Assembly (NCBI GenBank): GCA_963581435.1
Contig: CAUZOL010000120.1
Span: 1-18,198 of the forward strand
Reading direction: 5' to 3'
Length of the DNA stretch: 18,198 bases
From: JABISG01 sp963581435
Lineage (GTDB): Bacteria > Planctomycetota > Planctomycetia > Planctomycetales > Planctomycetaceae
Both the position numbers and the translations under genes were made by a program. Below, piece by piece: positions 1 through 8,837 of the stretch. Below the pieces are notes generated by a model. That model searched no databases, was not told the origin of the DNA, and saw nothing but the letters and a program-made list of their open reading frames with translations. Each line of letters starts with the position of its first letter. Position 1 is the first letter of the stretch.

Positions 1-29
1 TATCGCATCGCTGTGAACGCCGTGTCACC

Positions 30-3000
30 TTACGGGAAGATCACATTCACTGTGGCTCCGTTGGTGTTGTTGGGTGCGTTGATGCCGCCGTTGATCGTCA
101 GGCCACTGAAGTTGACGGTTCCGACTGTGTTCGCTCCATCGAAGGTAGCATTCACACCGTTGGCACCACCGCTATTCAGGATCGCACTCGGTGGGGTGGT
201 TAAGTAGGTGAAGTTAAAGGTGCTTGCAGCACCGCCACCGTTGAGCAGGAAGAACGCGCCTTCGGCAACGCTGTTGTTGGCGGTCGTCGAATTGAATGTG
301 ACATTCGTTACGGCACCTATCGCGCCACCAATAGCGCGAATCGCATTTCGACCACTGTTGTTGAACGAGCTGGTGGTGACATTCGCGGTGAAGTTGCCGT
401 TGTCTATGTCAAACAGGAATCCATCCAGGACGTTGCTATTGGCAATGGTGTCGGCGACAGTCAAATTGGATGTCGTTCCTGCGCCACGCACTTGAGTGCT
501 AATGCCGCTGATCTGATTCGACGAGAAGTTGCTGGAATTCACCACCGTGGTCACCATGCTATTGCCGTCAATAACCTGCCGCAGACCATTCTCCTGCGTT
601 GTGTTTCCAAGTGTGTTAATACCCGTGATCCCTGTCAGGTTGATCGTCGCATTGGAATTCGTCGCATCGATGTTCACACCGTCGGCCAATCCAGCGGTGC
701 CTTGTTGACCACTGTTGCTGACGTTAACTGTCGTAAACGTCGATGGACTGAGTGTTGAGTCGGTGGCGATCAGGAAGATTCCGTGTTCGCCGGAACCTGT
801 ACCGGTTGTGTTGGCGACTGTCATGACTCCCGTCGAACCGCCTGTGAGAACGGATCGAATTGCATTCCGTGTATTGTTGTCAAGCGTGTTGTTTTGAAGG
901 ATCGCCTGAAAAGCACTTCCCGTGCCGGAAACGATTGAGATGCCGTCCAGGGTGTTGCCCTGCGCGGTGACATTGCTGGCCGTCAGATTGATATTTGAAT
1001 TCGCGCCAGCAACATCGCCAGCAATACCCGCGCCTGTCGAATTGCTGAACACCGATTGATTAATCGCTGCCGTAATCGTTCCGGCATTTGACGCGGTCAG
1101 CCGCACGCCATCGCCGGTCGAACTCGCGTTGACGTTGGTAAGGTTTGCGGTGACATTGGAATTGTTAGCAACAACCTGAACGCCGAACAATCCCCCCTGA
1201 CTGAATGGGACGTTGCTGAGGTTGAGCGTGAACGGGGCGGCCCCCGTGTTTTGAACCACAACACCGCCGGCCGATCCAGCTTGCGTGCTGTTGAACCGTA
1301 CGTTGTCGATCGTTCCAACTCCTGATGCATTCGTTAGAACAATGCCAGCTCCAGCGCCCGAGTTGTTTCCCGGCACCGCAAGTGCCAAATTGATATCGTT
1401 GTTGATGTTGTTGATGTTGAATCCGTTGATTCCGGTTCCTCCGATGGCGTTGCCATTCAGCGGGGAGATCAAATTCAAGCCGGAAACCTCGTTGTTGTTG
1501 GCCAGTGTGACAACCGATCCATTCGGTGCGGTCGCAAACGGCAACGTCCCGCTGGTATCGACGCCGGGAAGAAGGAATGTCCCACGGAAGGTCGCAATAA
1601 ATGTGTGTGGCACACCCTCGCCGAGCAGCCGTTGATTGTCGGCCAGTGCCGTCCCGCCGGCGAGCAGCGTTGTGCGCGATGTTGTTCCACGTCTGACGAC
1701 GATCAGGTCTGCCCCAGTCGGGCCGGATGGGGTCAGCGTCGTGAAGGGATTTTCGACCGTACCGTCGCCTGGGCCATTGGGATTCGAGTTATCGACATGG
1801 GCAACGGTGTACGCTAGACCTGTGGCTGGATTGATCGCCGGCGATTGAATCCGTGCGGCAACGAATCGCCGATTGGGAATCCGATTCGTGCGCGCGACCT
1901 GCTCGAACATGCGTTCCCGTAGAGTCTTCTTGCGAAATGGTCGCAAGGGTTGCCACGTTTTCCCAATGGCATACGACACAGCGACATTCAGAGTTGTGCC
2001 GAACAACGGATCGTTCGAGACCGCGATCTGGCCCGATGCCGCATCGGAGATGTACGCTTCGAGACGCAGGCGCGCTCCGAACTTGGATTCGCGGTCTTCA
2101 GAGTCATACCAATACGGACCGGCATACACTTTAACGCCCGGGAAGTTCGGAATGGCGACACCGAATTCAATGTCTGCGCTTGTCAACGCTTGCTCTGCAA
2201 GGGCGATATCGCTGAAGAGAATCTGATTTGTCTGGAAGAATGGGGTCGTGCCAAAAATTGTTCCCAAACTGTTGTTTCCGTGTTCGGTGGGATTGGCGAT
2301 GTTCGCCCGCAAATCCCAGTTTTCCCCCAACAGTTCCAACCCAATGCCCAATTGCTCGTGTCGGTTTCCGTTGTCACTATAGTCGGTGTCGTACCAAGCT
2401 GAGATACCGAAGATTCGGTTCGCACTTTCGGAGAACCATCGTCCGCCAAGCCCCACATTTGCCGCCACCTGGCCGCGGTCGGTGAAGTTGATTCTGGAAT
2501 TGTTGAAATACAGTTCGTCGGTTCCAGCCCCGATGATCGGCGCAAAGAACGAAATCGAGGTATAACCATCTTCGTATCCGCGGCCATCTCCCTGGTCGCG
2601 CCGAAAGATGAGGTATTCTTGATCGAACAACCCCGGCGTATTAAATGTCACAGGGTTTGGATCTTCGTAGTAAACCGGTTCATCCACGACAGGATCAGGC
2701 TGGCTGGCAATGCGGACAACACCCAATGCCGGGTCACTTCCCTCGAAGTAGCCCGCGCCGCCCCTCACAGCATCGTCCTGGTACGAAACGCGGACAACAC
2801 CTTGCGCAGAATCGTTCCCTTCAACGTCGCGCAACCCATGCGATTTCGGATTGCCGCGGTCGGAAGTGCGGACGACACCCAACGATTTTGTCGCACGTTC
2901 GCTGAAACGCATTCCGGCTGCTGTCGGAGCGGACCGGTCGGAAGTGCGGACAACACCTAACGGCGTGCCGGATCTTTCGACGGAACCTGGGCCCGCTGAC

Positions 3001-3113
3001 GGCCGAGCTGGCGTGTCGGAAGCGCGGACAACACCCAAGTCGGCACTCTGAGCAGTTTGGCTGGTAACTCCAGCCAGGAGCGCACAAAAAAGACTGATTC
3101 GCACCGAGCGCAT
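30..3113 (-). CDS. Inverse-autotransporter-like surface protein with GVVR repeats and beta-helix passenger
   Basis: This 1027-residue protein is predicted to be exported to the outer membrane and to display its C-terminal part outside the cell. Residues 1-24 form a signal peptide (hydrophobic ISLFCALLAGV, AQSA before the cut). Residues 26-155 are five tandem 26-residue repeats beginning (L/Q)GVVR. Residues about 158-388 look like an inverse autotransporter beta-barrel (intimin/invasin type): alternating strands with GLGGRWF, FGISAWYDTDY, LGIGLELLG and FGARLRLEAY. A basic linker follows, then from about residue 435 a parallel beta-helix passenger that opens with the DGTxxxPFTTL-type motif common in such helices and continues Asn/Thr/Gly-rich to the end. 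The start was set at 3113, not the more upstream in-frame ATG at 3347, because it places the signal peptide at the N-terminus and has GGAG at 3121-3124, 7 bases upstream. No C-terminal Ig-like or lectin domain is seen. The family call rests on pattern reading, without a profile search. Confidence 0.8.
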   Translation of the reverse strand: MRSVRISLFCALLAGVTSQTAQSADLGVVRASDTPARPSAGPGSVERSGTPLGVVRTSDRSAPTAAGMRFSERATKSLGVVRTSDRGNPKSHGLRDVEGNDSAQGVVRVSYQDDAVRGGAGYFEGSDPALGVVRIASQPDPVVDEPVYYEDPNPVTFNTPGLFDQEYLIFRRDQGDGRGYEDGYTSISFFAPIIGAGTDELYFNNSRINFTDRGQVAANVGLGGRWFSESANRIFGISAWYDTDYSDNGNRHEQLGIGLELLGENWDLRANIANPTEHGNNSLGTIFGTTPFFQTNQILFSDIALAEQALTSADIEFGVAIPNFPGVKVYAGPYWYDSEDRESKFGARLRLEAYISDAASGQIAVSNDPLFGTTLNVAVSYAIGKTWQPLRPFRKKTLRERMFEQVARTNRIPNRRFVAARIQSPAINPATGLAYTVAHVDNSNPNGPGDGTVENPFTTLTPSGPTGADLIVVRRGTTSRTTLLAGGTALADNQRLLGEGVPHTFIATFRGTFLLPGVDTSGTLPFATAPNGSVVTLANNNEVSGLNLISPLNGNAIGGTGINGFNINNINNDINLALAVPGNNSGAGAGIVLTNASGVGTIDNVRFNSTQAGSAGGVVVQNTGAAPFTLNLSNVPFSQGGLFGVQVVANNSNVTANLTNVNASSTGDGVRLTASNAGTITAAINQSVFSNSTGAGIAGDVAGANSNINLTASNVTAQGNTLDGISIVSGTGSAFQAILQNNTLDNNTRNAIRSVLTGGSTGVMTVANTTGTGSGEHGIFLIATDSTLSPSTFTTVNVSNSGQQGTAGLADGVNIDATNSNATINLTGITGINTLGNTTQENGLRQVIDGNSMVTTVVNSSNFSSNQISGISTQVRGAGTTSNLTVADTIANSNVLDGFLFDIDNGNFTANVTTSSFNNSGRNAIRAIGGAIGAVTNVTFNSTTANNSVAEGAFFLLNGGGAASTFNFTYLTTPPSAILNSGGANGVNATFDGANTVGTVNFSGLTINGGINAPNNTNGATVNVIFP
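2649..3038 (-). repeat. Five tandem 78-bp repeats coding 26-residue GVVR units
   Basis: Five in-frame units of exactly 78 bp lie between the signal peptide and the barrel of the inverse-autotransporter-like protein. Each begins LGVVR or QGVVR followed by A/T/V/I and S/A, with a variable, mostly polar and charged remainder. At the DNA level the core GCGGAC(A/G)ACACC recurs every 78 bases on the plus strand (near 2710, 2788, 2866, 2944 and 3022). Only the first 8 or so residues are conserved; the rest differs between units, which suggests selection on the short motif rather than recent duplication. Confidence 0.9.
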
Positions 3114-3721
3114 CTGGGGTCTCCAATCGAAACTAGCTGTCGCCCCTCCACGAAGAGCGGGGGGATTGTTCGGATTGATCAGGTTAGGACGGTTATTATC
3201 ATTCTGTCGGCTTGTGGTCCGTCGGCAAATGAGTTGATTCTCACGTTTGGTGTACTTTTCCGACCCGACAACGTGAAGAACGGTTCGAAACAGCGCACAG
3301 GTGTGCGAACTCACAATCGCGAACAGCGTAAAACTCGCCCCACACATCCGAGTCTTCCCAAGATGCCTGCCTTTTCGTGGTTGTTGTCGGCACGTGGCTC
3401 AACGTACGAGTAGGAGGGCCGAATCTGCGCAGTCTGCGATAACGGTAAAGGGAACGAGCGGCCGGCGCGGCGGGATCGAATGACGTCGCTGCGAAATGCC
3501 GGCCTGAGACGACTCAACTTGTCTTCTGACGTCTGGGACGGTGAAATCGGGTCAGAATATTCTGGTTGTATCGATTCTGACGCGAAATTCGGTTTTGCCT
3601 TCAACCAGAACGTCAGCCAACACAATTCGACTTATCCGAAGAATCCCTACACGCCGACTCTCGTTGAAGAAGCACTTTTCTACCTCACGCTGTAACGGGC
3701 AATGCATAAGGATCCACAGAC
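3114..3721. other. 608-base divergent intergenic region
   Basis: No convincing gene lies here. The region separates two divergently transcribed genes for exported proteins, so it must hold both promoters. Upstream of the minus gene there is an AT-rich GATAAT on the minus strand (3195-3200), about 80 bases before its ATG, but no -35 box at proper spacing, so no promoter is called. An inverted repeat TTCTGGTTG (3560-3568) / CAACCAGAA (3602-3610) with a 33-base loop lies in the half nearer the plus-strand gene. Short open frames in this stretch have no recognisable protein features. Confidence 0.6.
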
Positions 3722-4282
3722 ATGGTTCAGAATCTTGATTCGCTCGTGCGACGTGCACTTCTGGGCGGTTTCTTTGTGCTCACTTCGTATGCCGCATTCG
3801 CTCCAACGAGCCACGCGCTTGCCCAGGACGGATTCCCCAGAACCGCATACGCGACCGCCAATCCGACCGTAGGACGGGTTGCCGATATTCGGTATGAAAC
3901 TCCGCAGTATGAAACTCCGCAGTATCAAACGCCACAGTACAGAGCCGATTATGTCTGGGGACATCGCCGCCACTCTCCCAAGTTCGACCGATGGTTCTAT
4001 GTGAAACAGGCGGTCATCTGTCTGCATAACACCCCATTGTTGGCCGACATGCCCAAGCTGGGGCATTACCATGTGCTTTACCCAGCGTATCCGCGGACTC
4101 CCGTCGCAACGGCTGTCAGGGTTAAGGGAAAAGCTGCCCAGGAAAAAGCCGCGCACGGAAATAATGTTCCCGGCGTTGTCTCTCTCCGCTCCAGCGGCGC
4201 AACTCCGGTGAATTACAATCCCGGTGAATTCACAAATCCGAATCGAGTGCAATTCCCAGAAAATTCGCGTCCACAGCGGTAA
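3722..4282 (+). CDS. Small secreted protein with YETPQ repeats, function unknown
   Basis: A 186-residue protein that I do not recognise. Residues 1-34 form a signal peptide: basic RR at 10-11, hydrophobic core LLGGFFVL, and a likely cut after SHALA. Residues 58-72 are three tandem copies of YETPQ or YQTPQ, followed by a Tyr/His/Trp-rich stretch (WGHRRHSP, RWFYVKQ) and a basic, Pro/Asn-rich tail. The mature protein is small and basic with no membrane segment, so a periplasmic or cell-wall location is likely. The start has AAGGA at 3708-3712, 9 bases upstream. Its stop codon is immediately followed by the methyltransferase-like gene, so the two are probably cotranscribed. A longer open frame on the opposite strand across it is judged a shadow. 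Confidence 0.75.
   Translation: MVQNLDSLVRRALLGGFFVLTSYAAFAPTSHALAQDGFPRTAYATANPTVGRVADIRYETPQYETPQYQTPQYRADYVWGHRRHSPKFDRWFYVKQAVICLHNTPLLADMPKLGHYHVLYPAYPRTPVATAVRVKGKAAQEKAAHGNNVPGVVSLRSSGATPVNYNPGEFTNPNRVQFPENSRPQR
3893..3937 (+). repeat. Three 15-bp tandem repeats coding YETPQ
   Basis: Three consecutive 15-bp units encode Y(E/Q)TPQ inside the small secreted protein, followed by one more Tyr codon. The first two units are identical in DNA; the third differs at a few bases. Aromatic/proline short repeats of this kind are common in flexible cell-envelope proteins. Copy number could vary between strains. Confidence 0.85.
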
Positions 4283-5185
4283 TTGGCATCGGTGGCTAAA
4301 TCGGCTGCCAGAGAGACTCCCAGCAACATCGATGAATTCTCGCAAGTGAATCGTGTCAAAGACGGACATCTCCAACGCAACCTTTCGACGCGCGATTGCT
4401 GGGATGGTTACGCGCATCATCGGTCGGTTGTCACCGAGCTGCTTGTTCGCGTAAGCAGTTCCGACGAGGGCTCGCTGTGTGTCCTCGGTGCAGGAAACTG
4501 CAACGACCTGGATTTGCAACAACTGCAACATACTTTTTCAGAGATTCACCTCGTCGATCTGGATGACGAGGCGATTTCTGAAGGTGTGCATCGGCAATTG
4601 CCGCGCGAGCAATCGAAGCTGCATCAGCACGGCAACTGCGACATCACCGGCATCACCCATCTGCTGGCAAACTGGTCTTCCGAAAGCGTACCAACCAACG
4701 ACGCGTTGGACGCCTGCCTGACGGAACTGGCGCAACTTCCGCAGTTGGGCCTTTCCAACGCATTCGACGTAGTTGCGTCGGTCTGCGTGCTGACGCAACT
4801 GTTCGATTCCGTCGTGGAAACGCTCGGCGAATCGCACCCAAGGTTCATCGATTTCGTCACGGCAATCCGGACGCAGCATGTGCGCCTGATGCTCAACATG
4901 CTCCGCCCCGGTGGGATTGGCATTCTCATCACCGACGTCGTCGCCAGCACAACACTTCCGCAGCTGCTCACAATTTCCGATGCCGATCTGTTACCAACAA
5001 TTTCGCGCGCCATCAACGAGCGAAACTTCTTCACCGGCACAAACCCCGCCGTCCTCCAATCCCTCTTTCACACCCAGCCAGAAATCGCCCCCCAAGTCGC
5101 CCGCGTGAGACTCTCCCCCCCCTGGCGCTGGCAACTGCTAAACAAAGTCCACGCGGTGTACGCGGTCGAAATGACGCGGGAATAG
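4283..5185 (+). CDS. SAM-dependent methyltransferase-like protein
   Basis: This protein of about 300 residues has features of a class I (Rossmann) S-adenosylmethionine-dependent methyltransferase. A glycine motif LCVLGAGNCNDLDL at about residues 65-78 is followed by an acidic strand end IHLVDLDDEA (about 88-98), and MLRPGGIGILITDVV (about 208-222) matches the later strand that usually follows in this fold. No transmembrane segment or signal peptide is seen, so it is probably cytoplasmic; the substrate cannot be told. There is no ATG in the N-terminal half. The frame opens with TTG at 4283, directly after the TAA of the upstream gene, with GTG at 4292 or 4346 as alternatives. None has a strong ribosome binding site, so translational coupling to the secreted-protein gene is likely. 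The exact start is uncertain. Confidence 0.7.
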   Translation: MASVAKSAARETPSNIDEFSQVNRVKDGHLQRNLSTRDCWDGYAHHRSVVTELLVRVSSSDEGSLCVLGAGNCNDLDLQQLQHTFSEIHLVDLDDEAISEGVHRQLPREQSKLHQHGNCDITGITHLLANWSSESVPTNDALDACLTELAQLPQLGLSNAFDVVASVCVLTQLFDSVVETLGESHPRFIDFVTAIRTQHVRLMLNMLRPGGIGILITDVVASTTLPQLLTISDADLLPTISRAINERNFFTGTNPAVLQSLFHTQPEIAPQVARVRLSPPWRWQLLNKVHAVYAVEMTRE

Positions 5186-5198
5186 GTTGGCGGTGTGG

Positions 5199-5251
5199 AA
5201 CGGGGTCAAATTCCGCGTTGCCGAGTAGCCGGAGGCCCCCGTTTGGTTTTT
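5199..5251 (+). terminator. Possible rho-independent terminator after the methyltransferase gene
   Basis: AACGGGG (5199-5205) can pair with CCCCGTT (5237-5243), and T-rich GGTTTTT follows at 5245-5251. The 7-bp stem is perfect, but the 31-base loop is long and the T run short, so this is only a candidate. It lies between two convergent genes (stops at 5185 and 5377), where a terminator is expected. Nothing else is recognised in the 191-base gap. Confidence 0.3.
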
Positions 5252-5376
5252 GCAGCAATTCGTGAGTTAATGACGGTCGCATGCTGAGCTGGAGAAACAG
5301 TGAGGTTTAATGAGCGCATGGCGTAGTTATCGTTAGCCGCGGCATCTCCTTCGTGCTGGATGACTCATGGAATTGG

Positions 5377-8300
5377 CTAATTGTCGGTTCCCTTCGCATC
5401 CTCTTTATCCTGTTTTGAATTCGCAGACTTTTCGCGAATCAACTTGGCGATCTGCGGGCGGTCGCGTTCGATTCGTATGAGGTCCACCTTCAGGCCGACT
5501 GCGTTGCCGATGCCGGTGTAGAAACCGGCCAACTCCTCATTCCATTCCCCTGAAACCACGCCGGCTGCCGTTTCGCCGCGTTTGTTTTTTGTGAGGGGAG
5601 AAGCACCTTTCTCCAGCAGCAGTCTCACGATTTCAGTACGACACATGAATGCTCCGACGTGCAGCGGCGTGTTACCGTCGTTGTTGGTGCCATTAACCTT
5701 TGCGCCGCGTTTGATCAAATACCTGGCGATGTCGAGTTTTCCGTGCAGCGCTGCCGTACTCAGCGGCGTCGATCCACCTTGGGGGCGCCGATCGTTGATC
5801 CGCCGCGCTCGGTTGCCCAGAATTTTCTTAACCAACTCCAGATCGCCTTTGGAAATCGCTCTCGCCAAAGTTTCTCTGGGGTCGCCGTGCGATTCATCGA
5901 TGCCACGCTGCAATGCCGCGGCTGCTTCTGCATCGGTTGTGACGTGGAAAATGAAGTCGTTACTGAATAGCCCGTCCGCATTTTGAATCTGCAATAGGTG
6001 CATTCCGTCTAATGGCAACGTCGAAAGTTCGACCACGATCTTATCGACACCTTCCAGGCTCACACTGCCGGAAACTCGTCTTCCATCGACGATCACGTTA
6101 GCGCCCTCGCCAATATGCCGACCACTGATGGTCATGCGATTGTTGCCGTTATGCAGGATCGGAAATTTTTGACGGCCGCGTTGCTTCTCGATTGGACCAA
6201 GCGACCAGATTGCGGGTTGCGGATGATTGACATCGGCGTTCACGCCATGACGTGCGGTCAACGTGCCGATGAACTTTCCACTTGCAGCAAGGGCAACCAG
6301 TTCTTTTCGCGTGAACGATTTGCGGTCGCCATCTTTCTTGACGCCATTTTTCTTGACGTAGCGACCGCCGTTGAATGTGGCGTCGAACTGTAATTCCACG
6401 GGTTGGGAAATGGAGCCGTCGATCAGCACGCCTTCGCCTTCGAGTACGACGGCCCCTTCGCCGGCTGACAGTTCCAACGCGTTGAGCAAGTCTTCAGTCA
6501 GGTCTGCCTTGGCGGTCGATTTGCTGAGCGTCACCTGCCGTGCGAAAGATCCGGAGACCCCAGTGCTTCCTTCCAGCACCATGTCCCACACGGGATCGAA
6601 GCGGCGGCGACCACCCCACGAGAACTGCCACACATTGCGTTCCGGGATGCCCCGTTGGGCGACCCTCTCATAGAAATCAAATTCGATAATGTTCAGCCGC
6701 CCCTGCGGGAGAATCAAAAAGCGATCGTTAGCGCCGCGCCAAGTCGGCGCATCCATGCCGGTTCCCGGCGTGTTGGTGCTGACAAGGAATGGCAGTCGAT
6801 GACAGTTGCCGCAGACATTTGGCCGGGGCTTGCTGGGGTCGAGATCACCATCGACATGGAACAGCCGGAATCCCCGTGCTGCACCTTCCGAAATTTCGTT
6901 GGTATAGGATCGCTTCTGAGCTGGTGGATAAGGCACGCTAAGCAGAAATGTCGCCATGTCGTCGCGCTCGGCTGCCGACAAAGCACCGGGTTTGCCTTCG
7001 TCGTTGACCTTTTCGTCCCCTTCCAGGAACATGGTTGCGGCGAGACCGCCGTCGATCACGTGTCGGGTCGTGCTTTCCGGTTCGTCAATGCTGCTGTTGG
7101 GCGGCACGTGACGACGAATACTGGCCGAGTTGATTCCGCCATAAGGGTCGCCGGGAACGCCGTCCCAGTGAAACGGAGCCGTGTCGCGCAGGCCGCGAAT
7201 TGGCATGGTGGAACGCGGCATGATCTGATCGCCACCGGTGACGATCGGCGTCTTGATGACCCACAACAGCTGATCGGTATGCCCATCGGGATGACAGCTC
7301 GCACAGGAAAACGTGCCGGTCGTCGATGCGTCGGCATCGTTGAACCAGGTACGTCCGAGTTTGACCTGCCGATGCGTGGGGTCTTTCAACGGAACGAACC
7401 CGGCAATCTTGGGTTTGGCGGGGTTGGAAACATCGACCACGGAGACGGTATTGGCCACCGCGTTGAGAACCCAAGCCAGCGATGCTTTGCCCCCCTCGGC
7501 GTTTTCCAACGCGATCCCGCGCGGTACCGCTCCGACAGCGACGCGTCCCAATACGTTCCCACTGGCTGCATCGACGGTGAAGAGTTTGTCTGAACCCGCT
7601 GCCGAGGCGATCAGTGTTGAATCGTCACCGCTGATTTGAATCGCAAACGGCGTCGCCAGTGCCTGCCCATTTTCTGGCTGTTTTGGCGGCAGTGGTTCGA
7701 GGTCGATGAACTTCGGTGTTTCGGCAGAGCCTTCCGCAAATCCGATGCTGGTGATCTGGTTCAGAAAGGCACGATTCTCCAGCTCTTTCAAACCGTGCTT
7801 CTTGGTGCCAGCGCGACCGTTGACGTCATTACGTGCATCGGTCTGGGCGACGAATACGCGACCTTTCGAATCGACCGTCAGGCCATACAGCAGCGTGCCC
7901 AGCGTATCGACGGTTTCGATGAGCTTGTCGGTTTTGGTATCAAACACGTACAAGTCGCGATCAGGAACGTCGGGATGTTTGATGATGTCAACAACGTGGC
8001 CCAGCGACAAAACGTTGTTCACGCGAATCGAATGCTGCCATGCGTCGAATGTCACCAGATCGCCATCGATATCATCTTTTGAGCCGCCGGAGAGCTGCGT
8101 CTTGTTGTTCGACTCGAACGGGATAACGTAAAGACGGCCACCGCGAACGGTGATTGCACGCGGATCTTGTGCCGAAATACTGAGCCGGTTGCTCACCTCT
8201 CGCGTGGCAACGTTGATAACGGCGATCTGGTTTTCCGACGACAGGGCAACGTAGGCTTTTTCGTTGCTGGCAAATGCGATTCCCACCGGCTCATCAAAAC

Positions 8301-8760
8301 GGGTCGCCTTGGTTTCCGGATCGAGTTCCTGAATGGTGGCGATGACCTGCAGAAAGGTTGGGCTTTGCGAATCAGAATCAATCACACTCACCGAATCGGA
8401 AATGTGATTTGATACCCAGACTTCTTTTCCGTCAGGCCGAACTGCAATGCTCACCGGATCGATACCGACGTTAACGCGGGCCAGCACCTTGCGAGTTTTG
8501 GCGTCAATCACATCGACGGTATCGGACGGCGTATTCGCGACGAAGACTCGGCCACCGCTTATCGCAATCGGCGAAGCGTGCGGGCTGACAAATGTGGGAT
8601 GCCCGATAGCGGCCGGCTGCTGGGGAGAACTGACCGCTTTCGTTTCTGAATCCGCACGCGAATCCGCGTTCGCGTCTCTCCCACCGGGAATGAGATTGGC
8701 CCCCAGCACTGCAGCAGAGACGAACGCAGCGAAAATTGTGACGTTGGCTGTTTTGGTCAT
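5377..8760 (-). CDS. YVTN beta-propeller / diheme cytochrome c / TIG-like / ankyrin fusion protein
   Basis: A 1127-residue exported protein. Residues 1-32 look like a signal peptide (VTIFAAFVSAAVLGANL). Residues about 55-465 are YVTN-type beta-propeller repeats (RVFVANTPSDTVDVIDAKT, EVWVSNHISDSVSVIDS, LAWVLNAVANTVSVVDVS). Two c-type heme sites follow, CASCH at 486-490 and CGNCH at 650-654, with TMPIRGLRDTAPFHWDG between them, as in cytochrome-peroxidase-like domains attached to propellers. Residues about 865-945 resemble an IPT/TIG Ig-like domain (ISGRHIGEGANVIVDG). Residues about 958-1095 hold ankyrin repeats (GGSTPLSTAALHGKLDIARY, GNTPLHVGAFMCRTEIVRLL). The start has AAGGA (8769-8773 on the minus strand), 8 bases upstream. 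It begins 77 bases after the FecR-domain gene in the same direction, so it is probably the third gene of the sigma/FecR operon. Substrate or partner is unknown; electron transfer or peroxidase activity is possible but unproven. Confidence 0.85.
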   Translation of the reverse strand: MTKTANVTIFAAFVSAAVLGANLIPGGRDANADSRADSETKAVSSPQQPAAIGHPTFVSPHASPIAISGGRVFVANTPSDTVDVIDAKTRKVLARVNVGIDPVSIAVRPDGKEVWVSNHISDSVSVIDSDSQSPTFLQVIATIQELDPETKATRFDEPVGIAFASNEKAYVALSSENQIAVINVATREVSNRLSISAQDPRAITVRGGRLYVIPFESNNKTQLSGGSKDDIDGDLVTFDAWQHSIRVNNVLSLGHVVDIIKHPDVPDRDLYVFDTKTDKLIETVDTLGTLLYGLTVDSKGRVFVAQTDARNDVNGRAGTKKHGLKELENRAFLNQITSIGFAEGSAETPKFIDLEPLPPKQPENGQALATPFAIQISGDDSTLIASAAGSDKLFTVDAASGNVLGRVAVGAVPRGIALENAEGGKASLAWVLNAVANTVSVVDVSNPAKPKIAGFVPLKDPTHRQVKLGRTWFNDADASTTGTFSCASCHPDGHTDQLLWVIKTPIVTGGDQIMPRSTMPIRGLRDTAPFHWDGVPGDPYGGINSASIRRHVPPNSSIDEPESTTRHVIDGGLAATMFLEGDEKVNDEGKPGALSAAERDDMATFLLSVPYPPAQKRSYTNEISEGAARGFRLFHVDGDLDPSKPRPNVCGNCHRLPFLVSTNTPGTGMDAPTWRGANDRFLILPQGRLNIIEFDFYERVAQRGIPERNVWQFSWGGRRRFDPVWDMVLEGSTGVSGSFARQVTLSKSTAKADLTEDLLNALELSAGEGAVVLEGEGVLIDGSISQPVELQFDATFNGGRYVKKNGVKKDGDRKSFTRKELVALAASGKFIGTLTARHGVNADVNHPQPAIWSLGPIEKQRGRQKFPILHNGNNRMTISGRHIGEGANVIVDGRRVSGSVSLEGVDKIVVELSTLPLDGMHLLQIQNADGLFSNDFIFHVTTDAEAAAALQRGIDESHGDPRETLARAISKGDLELVKKILGNRARRINDRRPQGGSTPLSTAALHGKLDIARYLIKRGAKVNGTNNDGNTPLHVGAFMCRTEIVRLLLEKGASPLTKNKRGETAAGVVSGEWNEELAGFYTGIGNAVGLKVDLIRIERDRPQIAKLIREKSANSKQDKEDAKGTDN

Positions 8761-8837
8761 TGCGATGGTCCTTTAGGCCTGCGCTTTCTTGCGTCAATTG
8801 TTGTATGTGATGCTTAATGACTATCGTCGGCAATCTC

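Noticed and set aside
2649..3038. CRISPR-like array from the regular 78-bp spacing
   Set aside because: The units are in frame within a coding gene, the spacers are not unique foreign-like sequence and the repeat core is short and degenerate.
3114..3347. N-terminal extension of the inverse-autotransporter-like protein to an ATG at 3347
   Set aside because: The extra 78 residues are not protein-like and would bury the signal peptide; the ATG at 3113 has a proper ribosome binding site.
3560..3610. 9-bp inverted repeat as an operator or riboswitch
   Set aside because: The loop is 33 bases, the stem is short and no conserved riboswitch core is visible; it is only noted in the intergenic entry.
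3680..4531. 283-codon open frame on the minus strand
   Set aside because: It lies antisense across the secreted-protein gene and the start of the methyltransferase gene, both with better protein features; no domain or start signal is seen.
6655..7593. 312-codon open frame on the plus strand
   Set aside because: It lies inside the heme-propeller gene on the opposite strand; its sequence has no known motif and follows from the GC-rich codon use of the real gene.
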